This document shows positions 43,440 through 55,337 of a stretch of DNA of 64,000 bases, in pieces. This DNA is from Leptobrachium leishanense (taxonomy: Eukaryota > Chordata > Amphibia > Anura > Megophryidae). How positions within the stretch are numbered: position 1 is the first letter of the stretch; each line of letters opens with the position of its first letter. The notes under the pieces are model-generated. The model worked only from the letters and a program-made list of their open reading frames with translations. It ran no database searches and had not been told where the DNA came from. The translations under genes were made by a program, and so were the position numbers. The stretch is from the NCBI GenBank assembly GCA_009667805.1, contig CM019064.1, positions 271,603,662-271,667,661 on the forward strand. Direction: 5' to 3'.

Positions 43440-44870
43440 GGAGAGATAGTGATACCAAACATGACCATAAAATGTGTAAAAATATAAAATGTTAGATGGG
43501 GAATTATGTGTGGTTTTAGTGAATAGGTGGTCCATGTTAATTATTTTAGACATATTAATTCTATGCATTACCTACAATGAGTCATGACATTAGAAAAACA
43601 TCAGATTTTTTAAATTTTTAGAAAAATGCATATATTTTTACACAAATTACAATGAAATATTCTCCACTCTCCCATTTTTAAAAAGGTACTCAATGTATTA
43701 ACCACAATAGTTCTGGTCTTAAAGTTTAGATAAAATTCTAATAAACAACACTGCATTTTTTTGTAACAAAATTTTACATTTTCTCACACTTTTATTTAAT
43801 GACATGACTTAAACACAATAATGATATATTTTGAGTCTGTCGAAAAAGGGATTTATAATTTTGTCAGGGTTTTACAATAACACATGACTTCAAAGTTTAA
43901 ACATGATGAGCACAAAATGATAAAAATGAGTTCAGCACAGAGGGGTGAAATGGCTCGGCAGCGAAGGGGTCAAAATAACAGCCTGCCCTTCCAAACGGTG
44001 GCTCTCATTAACCCCTGGGGAGCCGGATCACGAATCGGCGCTGAAAAGCGCCGGTTCGTGATCCTTTCCCGGAGCTGGCCGACATCTTGGATGTCGGCCA
44101 AGCCTCCGGGAACTCCCCCTGAGGACTGGCGTCATCGTGCATAGCACGATTACGCCAGTCCTGGAGTTAACCCCTAGCTGCCACCGATGGTGGAGATAGG
44201 GGGTTACAATGAACCCCCTATCTCCCGATCCGTGGCAGCTAGGGGTTAAAGTTTGGTACTGTTGGATCGGTCAGAGCATGGCCGTTCCAACGATACCAAA
44301 CACGACTGTGAAAAAGTTTTTTAAAAAAAATTAAAATTAAAAATAAAAAAATATTTAAAAAAAAAAATAAACAAGTTTTTTTTTTTTTTGGTTTGTTAAT
44401 GCAGCAATATTGTTCCCATTTCAATTATAATGTGAACAATGATGCTGCACTAACGATTTTTGTATGCGGTGCGTTTGTTAAAAATCGCGTAATTTCCCCC
44501 CAAAAAAAATGTAACGAGACCCCATTTCTAATTTTTTTAACAAGCGCACCCCATACAAAATATAACCGCAATTGCTCGCATGTTAAAATGTGAAAAAAAT
44601 ACACTTTACACGTTGTAAATTATTGAAAATTCATATTTTATTGCATTTTTTGATATAATATACAGACAGGTCATGACGTATACATATAATAATGACATAT
44701 TATTAATCTGCCGAGTCTGACGGAAAGAACGATATATAATATGTCTGGGTCATATACTAAAATAAGCCTTCAAAACGCATTTAAACATGATGAGCAAAAC
44801 CGGTAAATATGACCTCAGCACAGAGACGTGAAACGCCTCAGCAGCGAAAGGGTTAAATGGTTTCAGATAA
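43440..44870. repeat. Duplicated unit flanking a run of hairpins
   Basis: Left (43790-43968) and right (44670-44858) segments are diverged direct repeats (AAACATGATGAGC, TCAGCACAGAG-GGTGAAA, CAGCGAAGGGGT). GATACCAAACAYGAC occurs at 43453 and 44299. Between lie five hairpins: 44025-44064 (GGATCACGAATCGGCGCT arm), 44076-44100 (TGGCCGACATC arm, with outer stem 44067/44111), 44122-44162 (GGACTGGCGT arm), 44167-44249 (TTAACCCCTAGCTGCCAC arm with inner AGATAGGGGGTT stem) and 44401-44447 (GCAGCAATATTGTTC arm). No ORF. Probably a non-autonomous DNA transposon; class unknown. Confidence 0.75.
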
Positions 44871-45756
44871 TATATCAAAAACAGATTTTAAGAAATCAGA
44901 TCACCATTTGAGTAGAATTTGAAATGGATTAGCAATGTTTGGGCCTTTCCAGTCAGTACTCTGCATTAGAAATAAATAATTTAAGTCATTGAAGTGAGTG
45001 ATTAAACATGCTATGTCCAGAGTCTTTCAGTCCTAGAACATTATGTTAAATTAGAGAAGTAGGTGACAGTGACAAGCAGACAGCCTGTTTATTAAATACT
45101 GCTGAACCATTCTGAAGTCACACTTGCCTCAAGTCTTAGTAAGTTGAAGAAACAATGCTTAATATGTATCATTTGGCTCCAATTAGCTGAATATCCTAGT
45201 GCTGGGTTAGTATTCTTGTAAAATGTTACTAATGATGATAGGGGAAGTGTGCTACTTAAGGTCTATAATATTTCCCCATTGTATTTATTGCATTACCGTT
45301 GTTAGTTGGAGAATGGATATAGTCCGTAAGCAGAGGAAATTATTTAAGTTACAGGAAAAAAATTTAATTACAGAGGATCTACGCAGAAATGAAAATATGA
45401 ACTAATATTGTATTGCAGGGTATCATCATCATCCCCCTTTTCCCACAAATAAACATTTAACCCCTACACTACCAAATTGTTTTCCATAAAACCATGACCA
45501 AGACCCAGTGGATTTATGGCAAACAGCTTTCCGTTTCAGTCAGTTTAAAAATTAATGCAGCCTTCATAACTTACATTAAGACAGATGTACTATAGTAATG
45601 ATAGACCAAAGTAATATTAAGTTGTTCTTGATAAGTTGCTCTTGATATGGCAGTATAAGAGTGTGTTTTATATCTGAGATTACACATTTAACAGATTTCC
45701 ATAACATCTCTAAGTAGATCCTAATAGCTATAACCTTCTCATCGGTAGTTTTTATA
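44871..45756. other. AT-rich spacer, no gene seen
   Basis: No supported feature. Confidence 0.45.
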
Positions 45757-46643
45757 CAGGGTTATTCAGAGAGATTCGAAAAGTCACCGCACATTTGGTG
45801 ACTTTTCGTTCCCCGCACTTCGGGACGATTCAGCTATTCCTAGTTCGCCGACCCTGCAGTGTATTCAGCAAACACCGCAGGGCCCCCGTAGTGCAGGGAA
45901 AACTTTCCGCAAACCCGCAGAACAGTCGCCGAACACTCACCGAAGACCCGCAGAAACCGCCGCAAAAACCAAGCCGGACACGCCAGAAAAATCCGAGCAG
46001 CCGGCGATCACAGCGCAGAGCAGCCACCGTAAAAAGCCGACACGCGGACGAACGGGATGAAAAAAAAAAACAGTTTGCTTGAAAGTTTAAAAAGTGAAAC
46101 GCAGTTTGCAAAAAAACTACTGAACGAAAATGTCTGGAATTTACATATAAGATCCAATGAATGATAATAAAAAGGTCTGTTACAGAAAAAATAAAAACAA
46201 AAAAAAACAGTAAAAAAATTTGACAAAGAAATCCCAAAAAATGCCTAAAAGATCCAAAAAAATCTAAAAAGACTTTTTACTGCAGAATAAAATAATAAAC
46301 GGTTTATTATATATTGCATTAAAACAGGAATATTTTTTAACATTGAAGTCTATGGGATTCTCCTGAATAAACCTGTCGAATTAAACCATCGAGCAGCAGG
46401 GAACTTCGGCAACTTTTCACTGCTGTTTTGTGTTCTCTGAATAGATGAAGCATTGCTTCTCTATGGGGATTTCACTGCCCTCGATCAGGCACCGAACAGC
46501 CACCGTATGTGCAGGCAATTCGCAAACATTTGGCGAACTGCCTGCTCTCGGAATAGCCGAATAGCCAGGAAATGTAATCGCACGCTGAATTTCAGTATCT
46601 GGTTACATTTCGGGGCCAGATCGGCTCTCATTGAATAACCCTG
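45757..46643 (+). mobile_element. CAGGGTTAT-family MITE, subfamily B, complete
   Basis: CAGGGTTATTCAGAGAGATT to CTCATTGAATAACCCTG, 887 bp. A left hairpin (GAAAAGTCACC / GGTGACTTTTC) is followed by a GC-rich left third, the core module (46265-46355) and the right half. Flanks are ATA / ATT. Non-coding; short ORFs are by-products. Confidence 0.9.
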
Positions 46644-46859
46644 ATTGTTATATTGCTTGCCCCACTAGGTATGATATTTAGGTAAGGTATGCAGTTTCTA
46701 TACAATGTATTTAGACTGGACTTGTATATTTCAGGATTTATGAAGAGAGGACAATACCATATTATTTCCTTTCCATCGCCTGAGTGCATTACTGTAATTT
46801 GTCAAAGTAGTATATCAGAGACCCTATATATCCCTATAGTGTTATACCATTGAGTTATA

Positions 46860-47701
46860 CAGGGTGTCCCTAAAGTCTCTTTACAATTTCAAAAACTTAT
46901 TACATAGGCAATTGTTGAGATATCGTCATCAGATTTGTTCTATGTACTCAGTGGTTATCAAGGTTTTTATCACATTGCATTCGTGTATTTCAGGTACCCT
47001 GTTGATGAATGAGGTACTGTTAAATGAACTGCGTACAAATTGGCTACTCCTCAAGAGAAGGCACAGTGTGTATCATGGTTTATTGAAACAAAATTGGATC
47101 TGCAGACTCAGCGAAACTTCAGAACTAAGTCTGGAAGAGATCCACCGTCACGTCCATCAATTCGTGCATGGTACAAGAAATTTATGGAGACAGGTACAGT
47201 GTTCCATAAAGGGAGGAGTGGACAACAACTATATGACCTTCAACCAACCATCATTTTCCAGCAAGATGGTGCACCACCACATTGGGGACTGCGTGTTCGT
47301 GGGTTCCTAAATGAAACATTTCCAGACTGGTGGAATGGAAGGGGCGACCCAATTCCCTGCCCACCTCGTTCACTAGATATCACTCCCCTTGACTTCTTTC
47401 TATTGGGTTATGTTAAAGATATGGTGTATGGAACAAAAGGTACGGGACGTCACTAATCTAAAGCAGAGGATCACTGATGCCATTGCCACCATTGATGAGG
47501 GTATGCTACAGCGAACATGGCAAGAAATCGAGTACCGTCTTGATATGCTTCATGCAACTAATAGTGCCCATATAAAGGTGTATTAAATGAGGCAAAAAAA
47601 CATAAATATGTAAAATTTTGTAATAATTTTCACTTATCTGTCTTTTCATTTGCCTTTGTAATAAATTTTGAAAGTTGTATAGAGACTTTATGGACACCCT
47701 G
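46860..47701 (+). mobile_element. Deleted mariner-superfamily element with TA duplication
   Basis: 842 bp with ~31-bp inverted ends (CAGGGTGTCCCTAAAGTCTC and the complement of GAGACTTTATGGACACCCTG) flanked by TA (46858-46859, 47702-47703). Encodes only the N- and C-terminal parts of a transposase. Confidence 0.93.
47040..47586 (+). pseudogene. Mariner/Tc3-like transposase, internally deleted
   Basis: The start codon appears mutated to TTG at 47040 (ATPQEKAQCVSWFIETK follows). Residues 1-60 carry the helix-turn-helix end region (RPSIRAWYKKFMETGTV, GRSG). The middle, with the first catalytic Asp, is missing. The frame resumes at IIFQQDGAPPHW (second Asp), then FLNETFPDWW and PPRSLDITPLDFFLLGYVK, where the last acidic residue lies 41 residues after the second. 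A one-base insertion near 47440 shifts the frame; RDVTNLKQRITDAIATID and the end (...AHIKVY, stop at 47586) follow. Family proteins are ~330 residues. Non-functional but little decayed. Confidence 0.9.
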
Positions 47702-47703
47702 TA

Positions 47704-48234
47704 TATGCTACTTTAGTACTAGTATACGGCCGATAACCATTCAACACTTCCATGTATTTTTATATGTTGTATATCTGATTTTTTGTGGACTTCTTTATTT
47801 ATGTACTAACAAATTTTGGTTGTGTTCTTGCCGTTTTTTACATTATTACATTCTGGTATCCAACTGATGTCGGACAGATGTCTGTCATTTTGTCTTTTTG
47901 TTTTTTTTGCATAGAGAGTGGGTTTAGTACCGTATTGGCCTATATATTATTTTTTCTTGTTGGTTGATTTATGGAAAACAACTTGGCTTGGAAAGGGTTA
48001 AAAGCTGTAAATAATTGGCTCTGATAAAGAACATGAAAATTGAGTATGATTAAAGACCATCCAAAGGTAGGTACCAGAAAGGTGTATTGGGACCCAGCTG
48101 GCACCCATACTAACTAGAATGTAGTTGGGAGTTAATACAGTACACTAAAACATGGGAATGAGTTAAGCTCATTACCCAGCATCAAAATGGAAAAGGTGTT
48201 ATGGAACAGTTAGTAAGATTAATAGTAAAATTAT
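47704..48234. other. AT-rich spacer, no gene seen
   Basis: No supported feature. Confidence 0.45.
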
Positions 48235-49148
48235 CAGGGTTATCCAAAGAGATCCGAATTGCTTGAGAAAGGTAACCGAACGCTGAAAATCAGCGTTCGG
48301 TTACCTTTCCTGGCCATCATTCGGCTATCCAGAGAGCAGACAATTAGACAAATCCTGGCGAATTGCTTGAACATACGGTGCCTGTTCGGTGCCTATTCGA
48401 GGGCAGTGAAATCCCCATGAAAAAGCGCTGCTTCGGCTATTCAGAGAACACAAACCAACAGTGAAAGGTTCCCGAAATGCCCTGCCATTCGGTGGTTTAA
48501 TTCGGCAAATTTATTCAGGAGAATCCCATAGGCTTCAATGTTAAAAATATTCCCGTTTTAATTCAATATCTAATAAACCGTTCATTATAAAATTCTGCAG
48601 CAAAAAGTCTCTTTATTTATAGATTTTTTCGGATACTTTAAGCATTTTTCTTTTTTTTTAAATGTCCGATTTGTTTTTGATTTTTTTTTAAGTTTACTTA
48701 TTTTTTCTGTAACAGCCCTTTTTATTATCATTCCCTGGACCTCATGTGCAAATTTCAGACATTTTCGCTCAGTAGTTTCTTTGCAAACAGTGTTTCCTTT
48801 TCACAGATTCATACAAATGGTTTTGCTAATTTATTCACCTCCCTCGTCTGCGGTCTCAGCTGCTTCGGCTGCTTCGACTGTGTGCGATCGGCTCCTGCTC
48901 GGGCTTTTTCCGTGGTTTTCGCAGGTTAATCCAGATGTTTTTGTGGCTTTTCTGCGTGCATTCGCCGGGTTTTGCGGTTAGTTTTCGTCAGGTTTGCGGT
49001 AGCCTTTCCCTGCAATTCGGGGACCCTGTGGTGCTTGCTGAATACACCGCAGGGTCACCGAAATGGGATCAGCAAAAGGAACCGAATTGAAGAGAACGAA
49101 AAGTCACCGAACGTGCGGTGACTTTTCGAATCTCTTTGGATAACCCTG
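48235..49148 (-). mobile_element. CAGGGTTAT-family MITE, complete
   Basis: 914 bp, same orientation as and closely similar to 20892-21804. TAT lies on both sides. The CCGAACGCTG hairpin near the left end and the GAAAAGTCACCG hairpin near the right end are intact. Confidence 0.9.
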
Positions 49149-49863
49149 TATACTTTTGGAATAATAATAGAAGCAATTTATTGATTGATCATCTGTCCAT
49201 AAAGCATTGTTGCGTCACTGTTATTTACAAACAATGGTAAACATCACCATTGTCTCAACTACAGTGAACTTTGTCTATCAAGGTAAGCAAAATTGAACAA
49301 CAGCTTTGAAGTAGTTTCATAGAATGGTGAACAATGCTGAACCATAGTACTACAATCATTCTCCCATAGAATATACTCCACTTACCATTTTTCCACCATA
49401 GTTTGCAAATGTGGTTAATATACTTTGACAATTAGTGATCTCTACTGAACTCCAAATGAAACAATGGTTAAAACAATGGAAGCTAGCGAACAGACACTTT
49501 AATGTCTGATTTACTGCAAGATATGCACAACGAATTCCTGGTTTCAGAGAAGGTTATTTGCTAAGCATATAGCTATTGGACTGTATCCAAATCATTGCTA
49601 CTTCAATATCATTCATTACACATGAATATGTTTATTAGACTAAACAGCAGATGGAGCTACTGCAGTTTGCTATAAGAGTGATTAACATATTGTTCTGCGA
49701 TCGATGTGTAGACTGTTCCAGATTGCCTTGTATTCTCCACTGTACGTAAGTTTTTTTTGCCCTGATCTAATTTAATGTTGATTAGTTTTCAACACCCCAA
49801 CTAATCTTGGTAAAGTTATTTCATCAATTCTACTAAAAGGATATTGGCTTTGGCACAATTAAA
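49149..49863. other. AT-rich spacer, no gene seen
   Basis: No supported feature. Confidence 0.45.
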
Positions 49864-50060
49864 TATTTATTTATAAAGTATTTTACCAGGAAGGATACAT
49901 TGAGATTTCTCTCATTCTCAAGTATGTCCTGGGTTCAAGAACATTGAATTGTTACAGTTGTTCCAGAAATACAAAGTAATAAAATGCAAGATATTAAAAA
50001 AACTCAAATATACAGGTTAACAGACAATAAGTAAGAAATAATCATGTAACATAAAACCAA
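49864..50060 (-). mobile_element. L2-type LINE 3' end
   Basis: TTTATAAAGTATTTTACCAG... is the reverse complement of the tail at 55.15-55.33 kb, extending past GTTCAAGAACATTGA into the preceding 3' UTR. Confidence 0.82.
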
Positions 50061-51153
50061 AGCATAAGAAATTACATAAGCAATATCAAACTTATTGTAG
50101 TAAGAGGCAATAGACAACAGAAGATTGGGAAGGTCTGCAGATACGAATAAACTGAATGAAGGATACTTCCTTTTTATTTATAGTCCCCACACAATGGTTC
50201 TGGGGTACCATTTAGGTGATTTTTTTCCACTCACCCGTCCCACACCATACCAGGCCGGGCACAGAGTGCTACGGAGTCATTCTGATCCGTATAGGTTTTT
50301 TATCATTATTATTTTTATTTATTTAAATCTCTACAGTGGCAGTTGGAGTGCAAGCACCAACAGGTGCTAATAATAGCTCATGAATGAATGAACAAAAGAA
50401 CGAATCAATGGCCAAAATTGTCCATTATGCAATTCATTTTTCATTTGTATTCTCTATGTGCCATTTTGTTAATTTGTTATTGGGACCAATCAAAGTCTTA
50501 CTGCTTGGTTTCCCAGTTCTCGAAACAGCTGTCCTTCCCATATATTTCCACAAGATTTATTAGGATATTTTTTTCATCAAATTCTTTTTGAATTTTATTT
50601 TCTTAGTGACCTGCAATACCACCATTAAAAGTCGTACTTTTTTTAGTTTTTTTTATTTGTCCCCCATGAAAATCTTATACTATAGTTACAATAGCATACA
50701 TTACAGAAAACACAAGATTTTTTAGGAATTTTATATTAAGTGCTGATGACTGGAATGTTAACTTTGCTAACAAATACTAAGTTTTTTTTCCAAGGTAGGA
50801 TATAAAAGTCACACGTAATTGATAATTTAAAAAAAGGTTAGTAGTATAAATTCTAAAGGAAATCTTGGCACAAGATTGCATTCTTTAGAATAGATTTTCA
50901 ATCTGACCTTTCATACTCATAGTGAAGTCATTGGCATTTTTCTGCTAAAGAAAAGCAATTATTATTTAATGTCTAAAAAGACGAACGGAGATAGATGAAA
51001 TTAAATGTAATTTTTTTTGATTATACATGGGTTTTATGTCCTAGGAAGAGCATTCCCCCTACCAAGCCAAGCTTGGTCTAAATTCAAAGTTCAATTCTCC
51101 CAAACTCAGTTGTTAGCAAAGTCTTTATGATATTCATGTGGGAGAATGCATGC
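50061..51153. other. Spacer, no gene seen
   Basis: No supported gene; AT-rich with a short (TTA/TTT)-rich patch near 50300. Confidence 0.4.
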
Positions 51154-51161
51154 AGTTTAAG

Positions 51162-52274
51162 CAGGGTCGTCTTTAGCACAAGGCAAAAGGGGCAGCCTGC
51201 CCTGGGCCCAGTCAGTGTTATGGGGCCCAAAGCAGCTGCTCTTGAGCCCGCAAAAATCGTGGTGTCACAGGCTGTCTCCCCTCCGTGGTGATGGTGACAA
51301 GAGACCACAGCGAGGAGCTGAGGCCTCACGAGAGAGGGAGGCATCTTGGGAGCTGCGTTTGGCTCCTCCCCCTTCTCTTCAACACGCAGTTCCCCCCTCA
51401 AGAAGACAGGATTCAAGAAGCAGTCAGTGCTCTGCCTTGTCAAGCCAGCCTGTCTGAGAGACTACAGCAGAATGAAGTAAGAAGCAGGGCTCTGCTTACA
51501 AGACCCCCTGCTCCCCCACCCCTCCAGCTTGTCTATGTCACATGTTAATTTGTATTGATGGTGTGTGTGTTTGTGTTGTGTAAATTATGTATATGTGTGT
51601 GTGATGTGTAGATTATGTATATATGTGGGTGCGTGTGATGTGTAGATTATGTATATATATGTGTGCGTGTGATGTGTAGATTATGTATATATGTGTGTGC
51701 GTGTGATGTGTAGATTATGTATATGTGTGTCTGTGTGATGTGTAGATTATGTACTGTATATATGATGTGTGTTAGTGTAAATTATGTGCATATATGATGT
51801 GTGTGATGTGTAGATTATGTGTGTATATATGGTGTGGAAATGTGTGTGATGTAAGTATCAAGTGTATATATGATGTGTATATTATGCGTAAGTGTATATA
51901 TAATGTGGAAATGTGTATATGATGTATATATTACGTGTACATGTACAGTATATAGAATGTGTACATAGGATGTGTACGTGCACAAAGGATGTATATACAA
52001 TAGTACGTATTTACTGTATATACAGTATATATATATATATATATATTAGTGCATGATGTGTACACACAGAGATATTGTGTTTTTCTTACAGTACGTGTAT
52101 TTAGGATGTGTTTGTGTATAAAGGATGTGTAATTGTAAAAAAATAAATAAATAGGCTTGTCTCATAAAATTTAATCGGTGTGTTTTTTTAAGGATGGGAT
52201 GGAGAGTAAAATTCCTATGGGGGGGCCCAAGAAAATGGTTGCCCAGGGTCCAGTCAATATTAAAGACGGCCCTG
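51162..52274. mobile_element. hAT element with microsatellite core
   Basis: Flanked by AGTTTAAG on both sides (51154-51161, 52275-52282). Ends CAGGGTCGTCTTTAGC and TTAAAGACGGCCCTG are inverted over ~14 bp, the CAGGGCCGTC type seen in Charlie-like hATs. GCCCTGGGCCC and GCCCAGGGTCC are also mirrored. The centre (51550-52060) is TG/TA-rich repeat. No transposase. Confidence 0.92.
51550..52060 (+). repeat. TG/TA microsatellite and ~45-bp minisatellite
   Basis: GATGTGTAGATTATGTATAT recurs with TGTGTG spacers of ~40-50 bp between 51600 and 51830, then decays into TATATG- and TGTGTACA-type repeats ending in a (TA)n run at 52025-52047. Confidence 0.92.
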
Positions 52275-52282
52275 AGTTTAAG

Positions 52283-53204
52283 TTCCAGCTAGACACTCTC
52301 CTTCAACCAAAAAGGGGATGGACGCAGCTGTCCATTTTCCCCTTTTGCGTTAACTACTCATCATTCATTCGTGGGTAAATGTTATATTATTATTATTATC
52401 CGTTTTTTAAATAGCGCCACAAATTCTGCAATGTCTTACAAGATAAGTGTACAAGGAGTACATTAGAATACCACACACAGATGATACGGCCTGATTCACG
52501 GGGACCCCGTTCCCAAGGGAACTTTCAGCCTTTGAGAAGTACAAGTATTTTGTGAAGTAGGTGCATCCATATCGCTAGGTGTCTTGTCCAAGGACACTCG
52601 CTGGTGGCGTCTTCTGAGTGGGATCGGGTCGCCTTTCCATGATTGTAGAGCAGCGACCTGGTGATTAAGTTGAACCCGCTTCTCGTAAAGTCGAGACTTC
52701 TCCATAGTTGTATTGGAGGGATGTGCTGAATGAAATTTTGACATGCTTCTCCGAGGTTGAAAGGGTAGAAATGTTACCACTGGACTCTACAGTTGATATT
52801 GTGTGGTAGGCAAGTATAATGGGGAGATCAATACTAAACATTATTGATGTTCACAATGGGAAAACCCAAACATGACCCTGAAAAACACCAGGCCAGCTTT
52901 GCTCAAGTCCAATTAAGAAATACATTAATACTTTTTAGCATGACTTTAACACTTTGTATGCAATAGTATTATTTTCTATAATTTATGTTTAAAATTCCAT
53001 ACTCAAACTCAATTTTGAGTTGCCACTGTGATTGTATGTTAAGTTTACATTGCACATAATTGGGTTTTAATAACCTCTGTAACAGCAGACCATTTTAAAG
53101 TTTGTTTAAGCTTAACACATACTGCTAAAATAATATTAACTGAACATTCTAAATATATGCAGTATATATGGTATCATCAAATCAGATAATGAAATACAAC
53201 AGGC
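52283..53204. other. Spacer with one dispersed-repeat fragment
   Basis: 52385-52470 (TTAAATAGCGCCACAAATTC, CAATGTCTTACAAGATAA) is a degraded copy of the repeat at 9412-9540. Otherwise nothing. Confidence 0.45.
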
Positions 53205-53221
53205 CTGTTTGTTAAGCAAGT

Positions 53222-55150
53222 CTCTTGCCTCTATGAAGGAAATGTCTGGACAATTGCAAAACCTGTTGCAACCCTAATCAATGAATCACTGGCGACTGAA
53301 TACATAACCAAACTCTGGAAGACTGCGAAGTGGTACCTATCCATAAAAGTGGAGACAATACTTTGGTATCCAACTACCGTCCGATATCACTGCTCCCTGT
53401 GATATCAAAAATTCTGGAAAAATGTGTCTACACTCAATTACGTGATTATTATCAGTATCGGAACTATTTAACTCCAGATCAATCAGGCTTTCATCCAAAC
53501 CAGTCAACTACAACTGCCCTTTTAAAAGTTTGTAATGATATCCAAGCGGGCATGGAACAAGGTAACCTAACTGGAGCATCTTCCTTGATTTTGCCAAAGC
53601 CTTTGACACAGTAGACCATGGCATCCTAATACAAAAACTTAAAGACTCTGGTATTGGTGATCACACGCTAACCTGGTTTCAATTATATGTATCGAATCGG
53701 TCGCAATATGTGTCCATTTCTGGAAGCTCCTCCCTCCCCCTTCCAGTCACATGCGGTGTACCCCAAGGCTCAATACTCGGCTATTCCTGATGAAGTCCCG
53801 CTCTGTATTGGAAGGGACGAAACGCGTTGAGAATATTAACAAATATCTCATTCCATTTTATGCTACATGTTTTTACATGCTTTATTGAATAAACACATAT
53901 TCATTTCATACCTGGACTGTTGGTGTATGATTCCACGCACAAAGGTTCATCTGGCTGGAAACCCTTGGAGAGGAGGAGAGACTGACTGTTCCTGACATTG
54001 GAACCTGGCTCAGATAAGCATGTTTTCTTTTATCTCCGCTGCGCAGTTCTAAATATCTCTTGCAGGACTGCTTATATGTTACAGTGTGCACTATAATTTT
54101 CCTTTTATACCGTAGGAAGCTTTGTTTATTTGAATTTTGGATCTAGAAGTGTTACGAAGGAACACTGCATAGCACCTACGGTTTTGTATAAATCAAATTT
54201 TTAGTGTTGGCAGTGTGGAGGATGCTCCTGTGTTTTGTCTGTCTCTATTTCAATACTCGACCCCCTGCTATTCACGATATTCATAAATGATCTGCCCAAT
54301 GTCTGCAAAGCCTCAACTGTACACATGTATGCAGACGACACTGTAATCTATACCAGCAAACCAACTCTCCCACAACTGGAGGCCGTGCTGCAAGAACAAT
54401 TCACAGAGGTAGAAAAGTGGATCGCAGATAACAAACATTTTCTAAATACTGATAAAACAGTAACGATGCTCTTTGGAACAGCACCTAAACTACACAAATT
54501 GCAAACACCCCATCTATGTGTCAGGACAAAATAAAATGGCACGCTGACCACAGTCACTTCTCTCACATATCTAGGTATGTGGTTAGACCCAAATCTATCC
54601 TTTGGCCCCCACATCGAAAAACTCTCATCTAAACTTTACCCCAAACCAGGTAAGAAAGCAGATTGTACAACAAATGCTTATGCCAGCCATTGAATACGGA
54701 GATGTAGTGTACGCAGCCGCCCCGCAAACACACCTCCAGAAACTTACTACATTGTATAACTCATTCTGCCGCTTTGTGCTACAATGTAACTTTATGACCC
54801 ACCATTGTGACATGTTAAAAGAGCTAAACTGGCCATTGCTGGAATCTAGACGCACCCTTCACCTTTCCAACTTGGTGTTTAAGAGCTTTTCTGGGAAGCT
54901 ACCACCCTACCTGAATAGGCTGCTTCCCCCAGCAGTTCCCTCATCCTATAACCTCCGATCCAGGACCTGCAACTTACTTGCAATACCACATTACAAAAAG
55001 AAAGTGGCTCGATCCTCATTTTCCTACAGGGCACTGCAATTATGGACTAACCTCCCAGACACCATCAAATCTTCCCCCAGTCTAAAGTCCCTTAAGAGCT
55101 CCCTATTAACATACCTCAATACAGTATGCACCTCTAAACATGTAACATAG
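53222..55150 (+). pseudogene. L2 reverse transcriptase (decayed)
   Basis: KPVATLINESLATEYI, VPIHKSGD, NYRPISLLPVISKILEK and QSGFHPNQSTTTALLKV are standard L2 phrases. A frameshift at ~53585 leads to DFAKAFDTVDHGIL (catalytic Asp) and CGVPQGSILG, where the insertion interrupts. Beyond 54250: DPLLFTIFINDLPN, HMYADDTVIY (catalytic Asp pair), a stop near 54534, another frame change, then MLMPAIEYGDVVY and YRALQLWTNLPDTI, ending at 55150. Several stops and shifts, so inactive. Confidence 0.9.
53780..54249 (+). mobile_element. 470-bp insertion with 10-bp duplication
   Basis: TCAATACTCG is present on both sides (53770-53779, 54250-54259), and the L2 frame joins across it. No inverted ends. The first 110 bp hold CTGATGAAGTCCCG, GACGAAACGCGTTGAG and TTGAATAAACAC, the same order as 14415-14470. 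Class unknown; could be a SINE-like retroelement. Confidence 0.8.
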
Positions 55151-55337
55151 TGACTATATTTCCTACATATTTATTTTCTGTTAATCTGTATATTTGTTTT
55201 GTGTTAATATCTTGCATTTAACATTGTATTTCTGTAACAACTCAATGTTCTTGAACCCAGGACATACTTGAAAACGAGAGAAATCTCAATGCATCCTTCC
55301 TGGTAAAATCCTTAATAAATAAATAAATAAACAAATA

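Larger units (their letters stand above)
53205..55337 (+). mobile_element. L2-type LINE, 5'-truncated, interrupted
   Basis: Begins within the reverse transcriptase and ends in ACCAGGAAGG-complement tail (TCCTTCCTGGTAAAATCC) and an AATAAATAAATAAA run. Split by a 470-bp insertion at 53780-54249. Two other tails of the same family lie at 2985-3056 and 49864-50060 on the minus strand. Confidence 0.88.

Noticed and set aside
45757..46237. ORFs up to 135 codons in MITE left arms
   Set aside because: Not conserved between MITE copies; indels break the frames.
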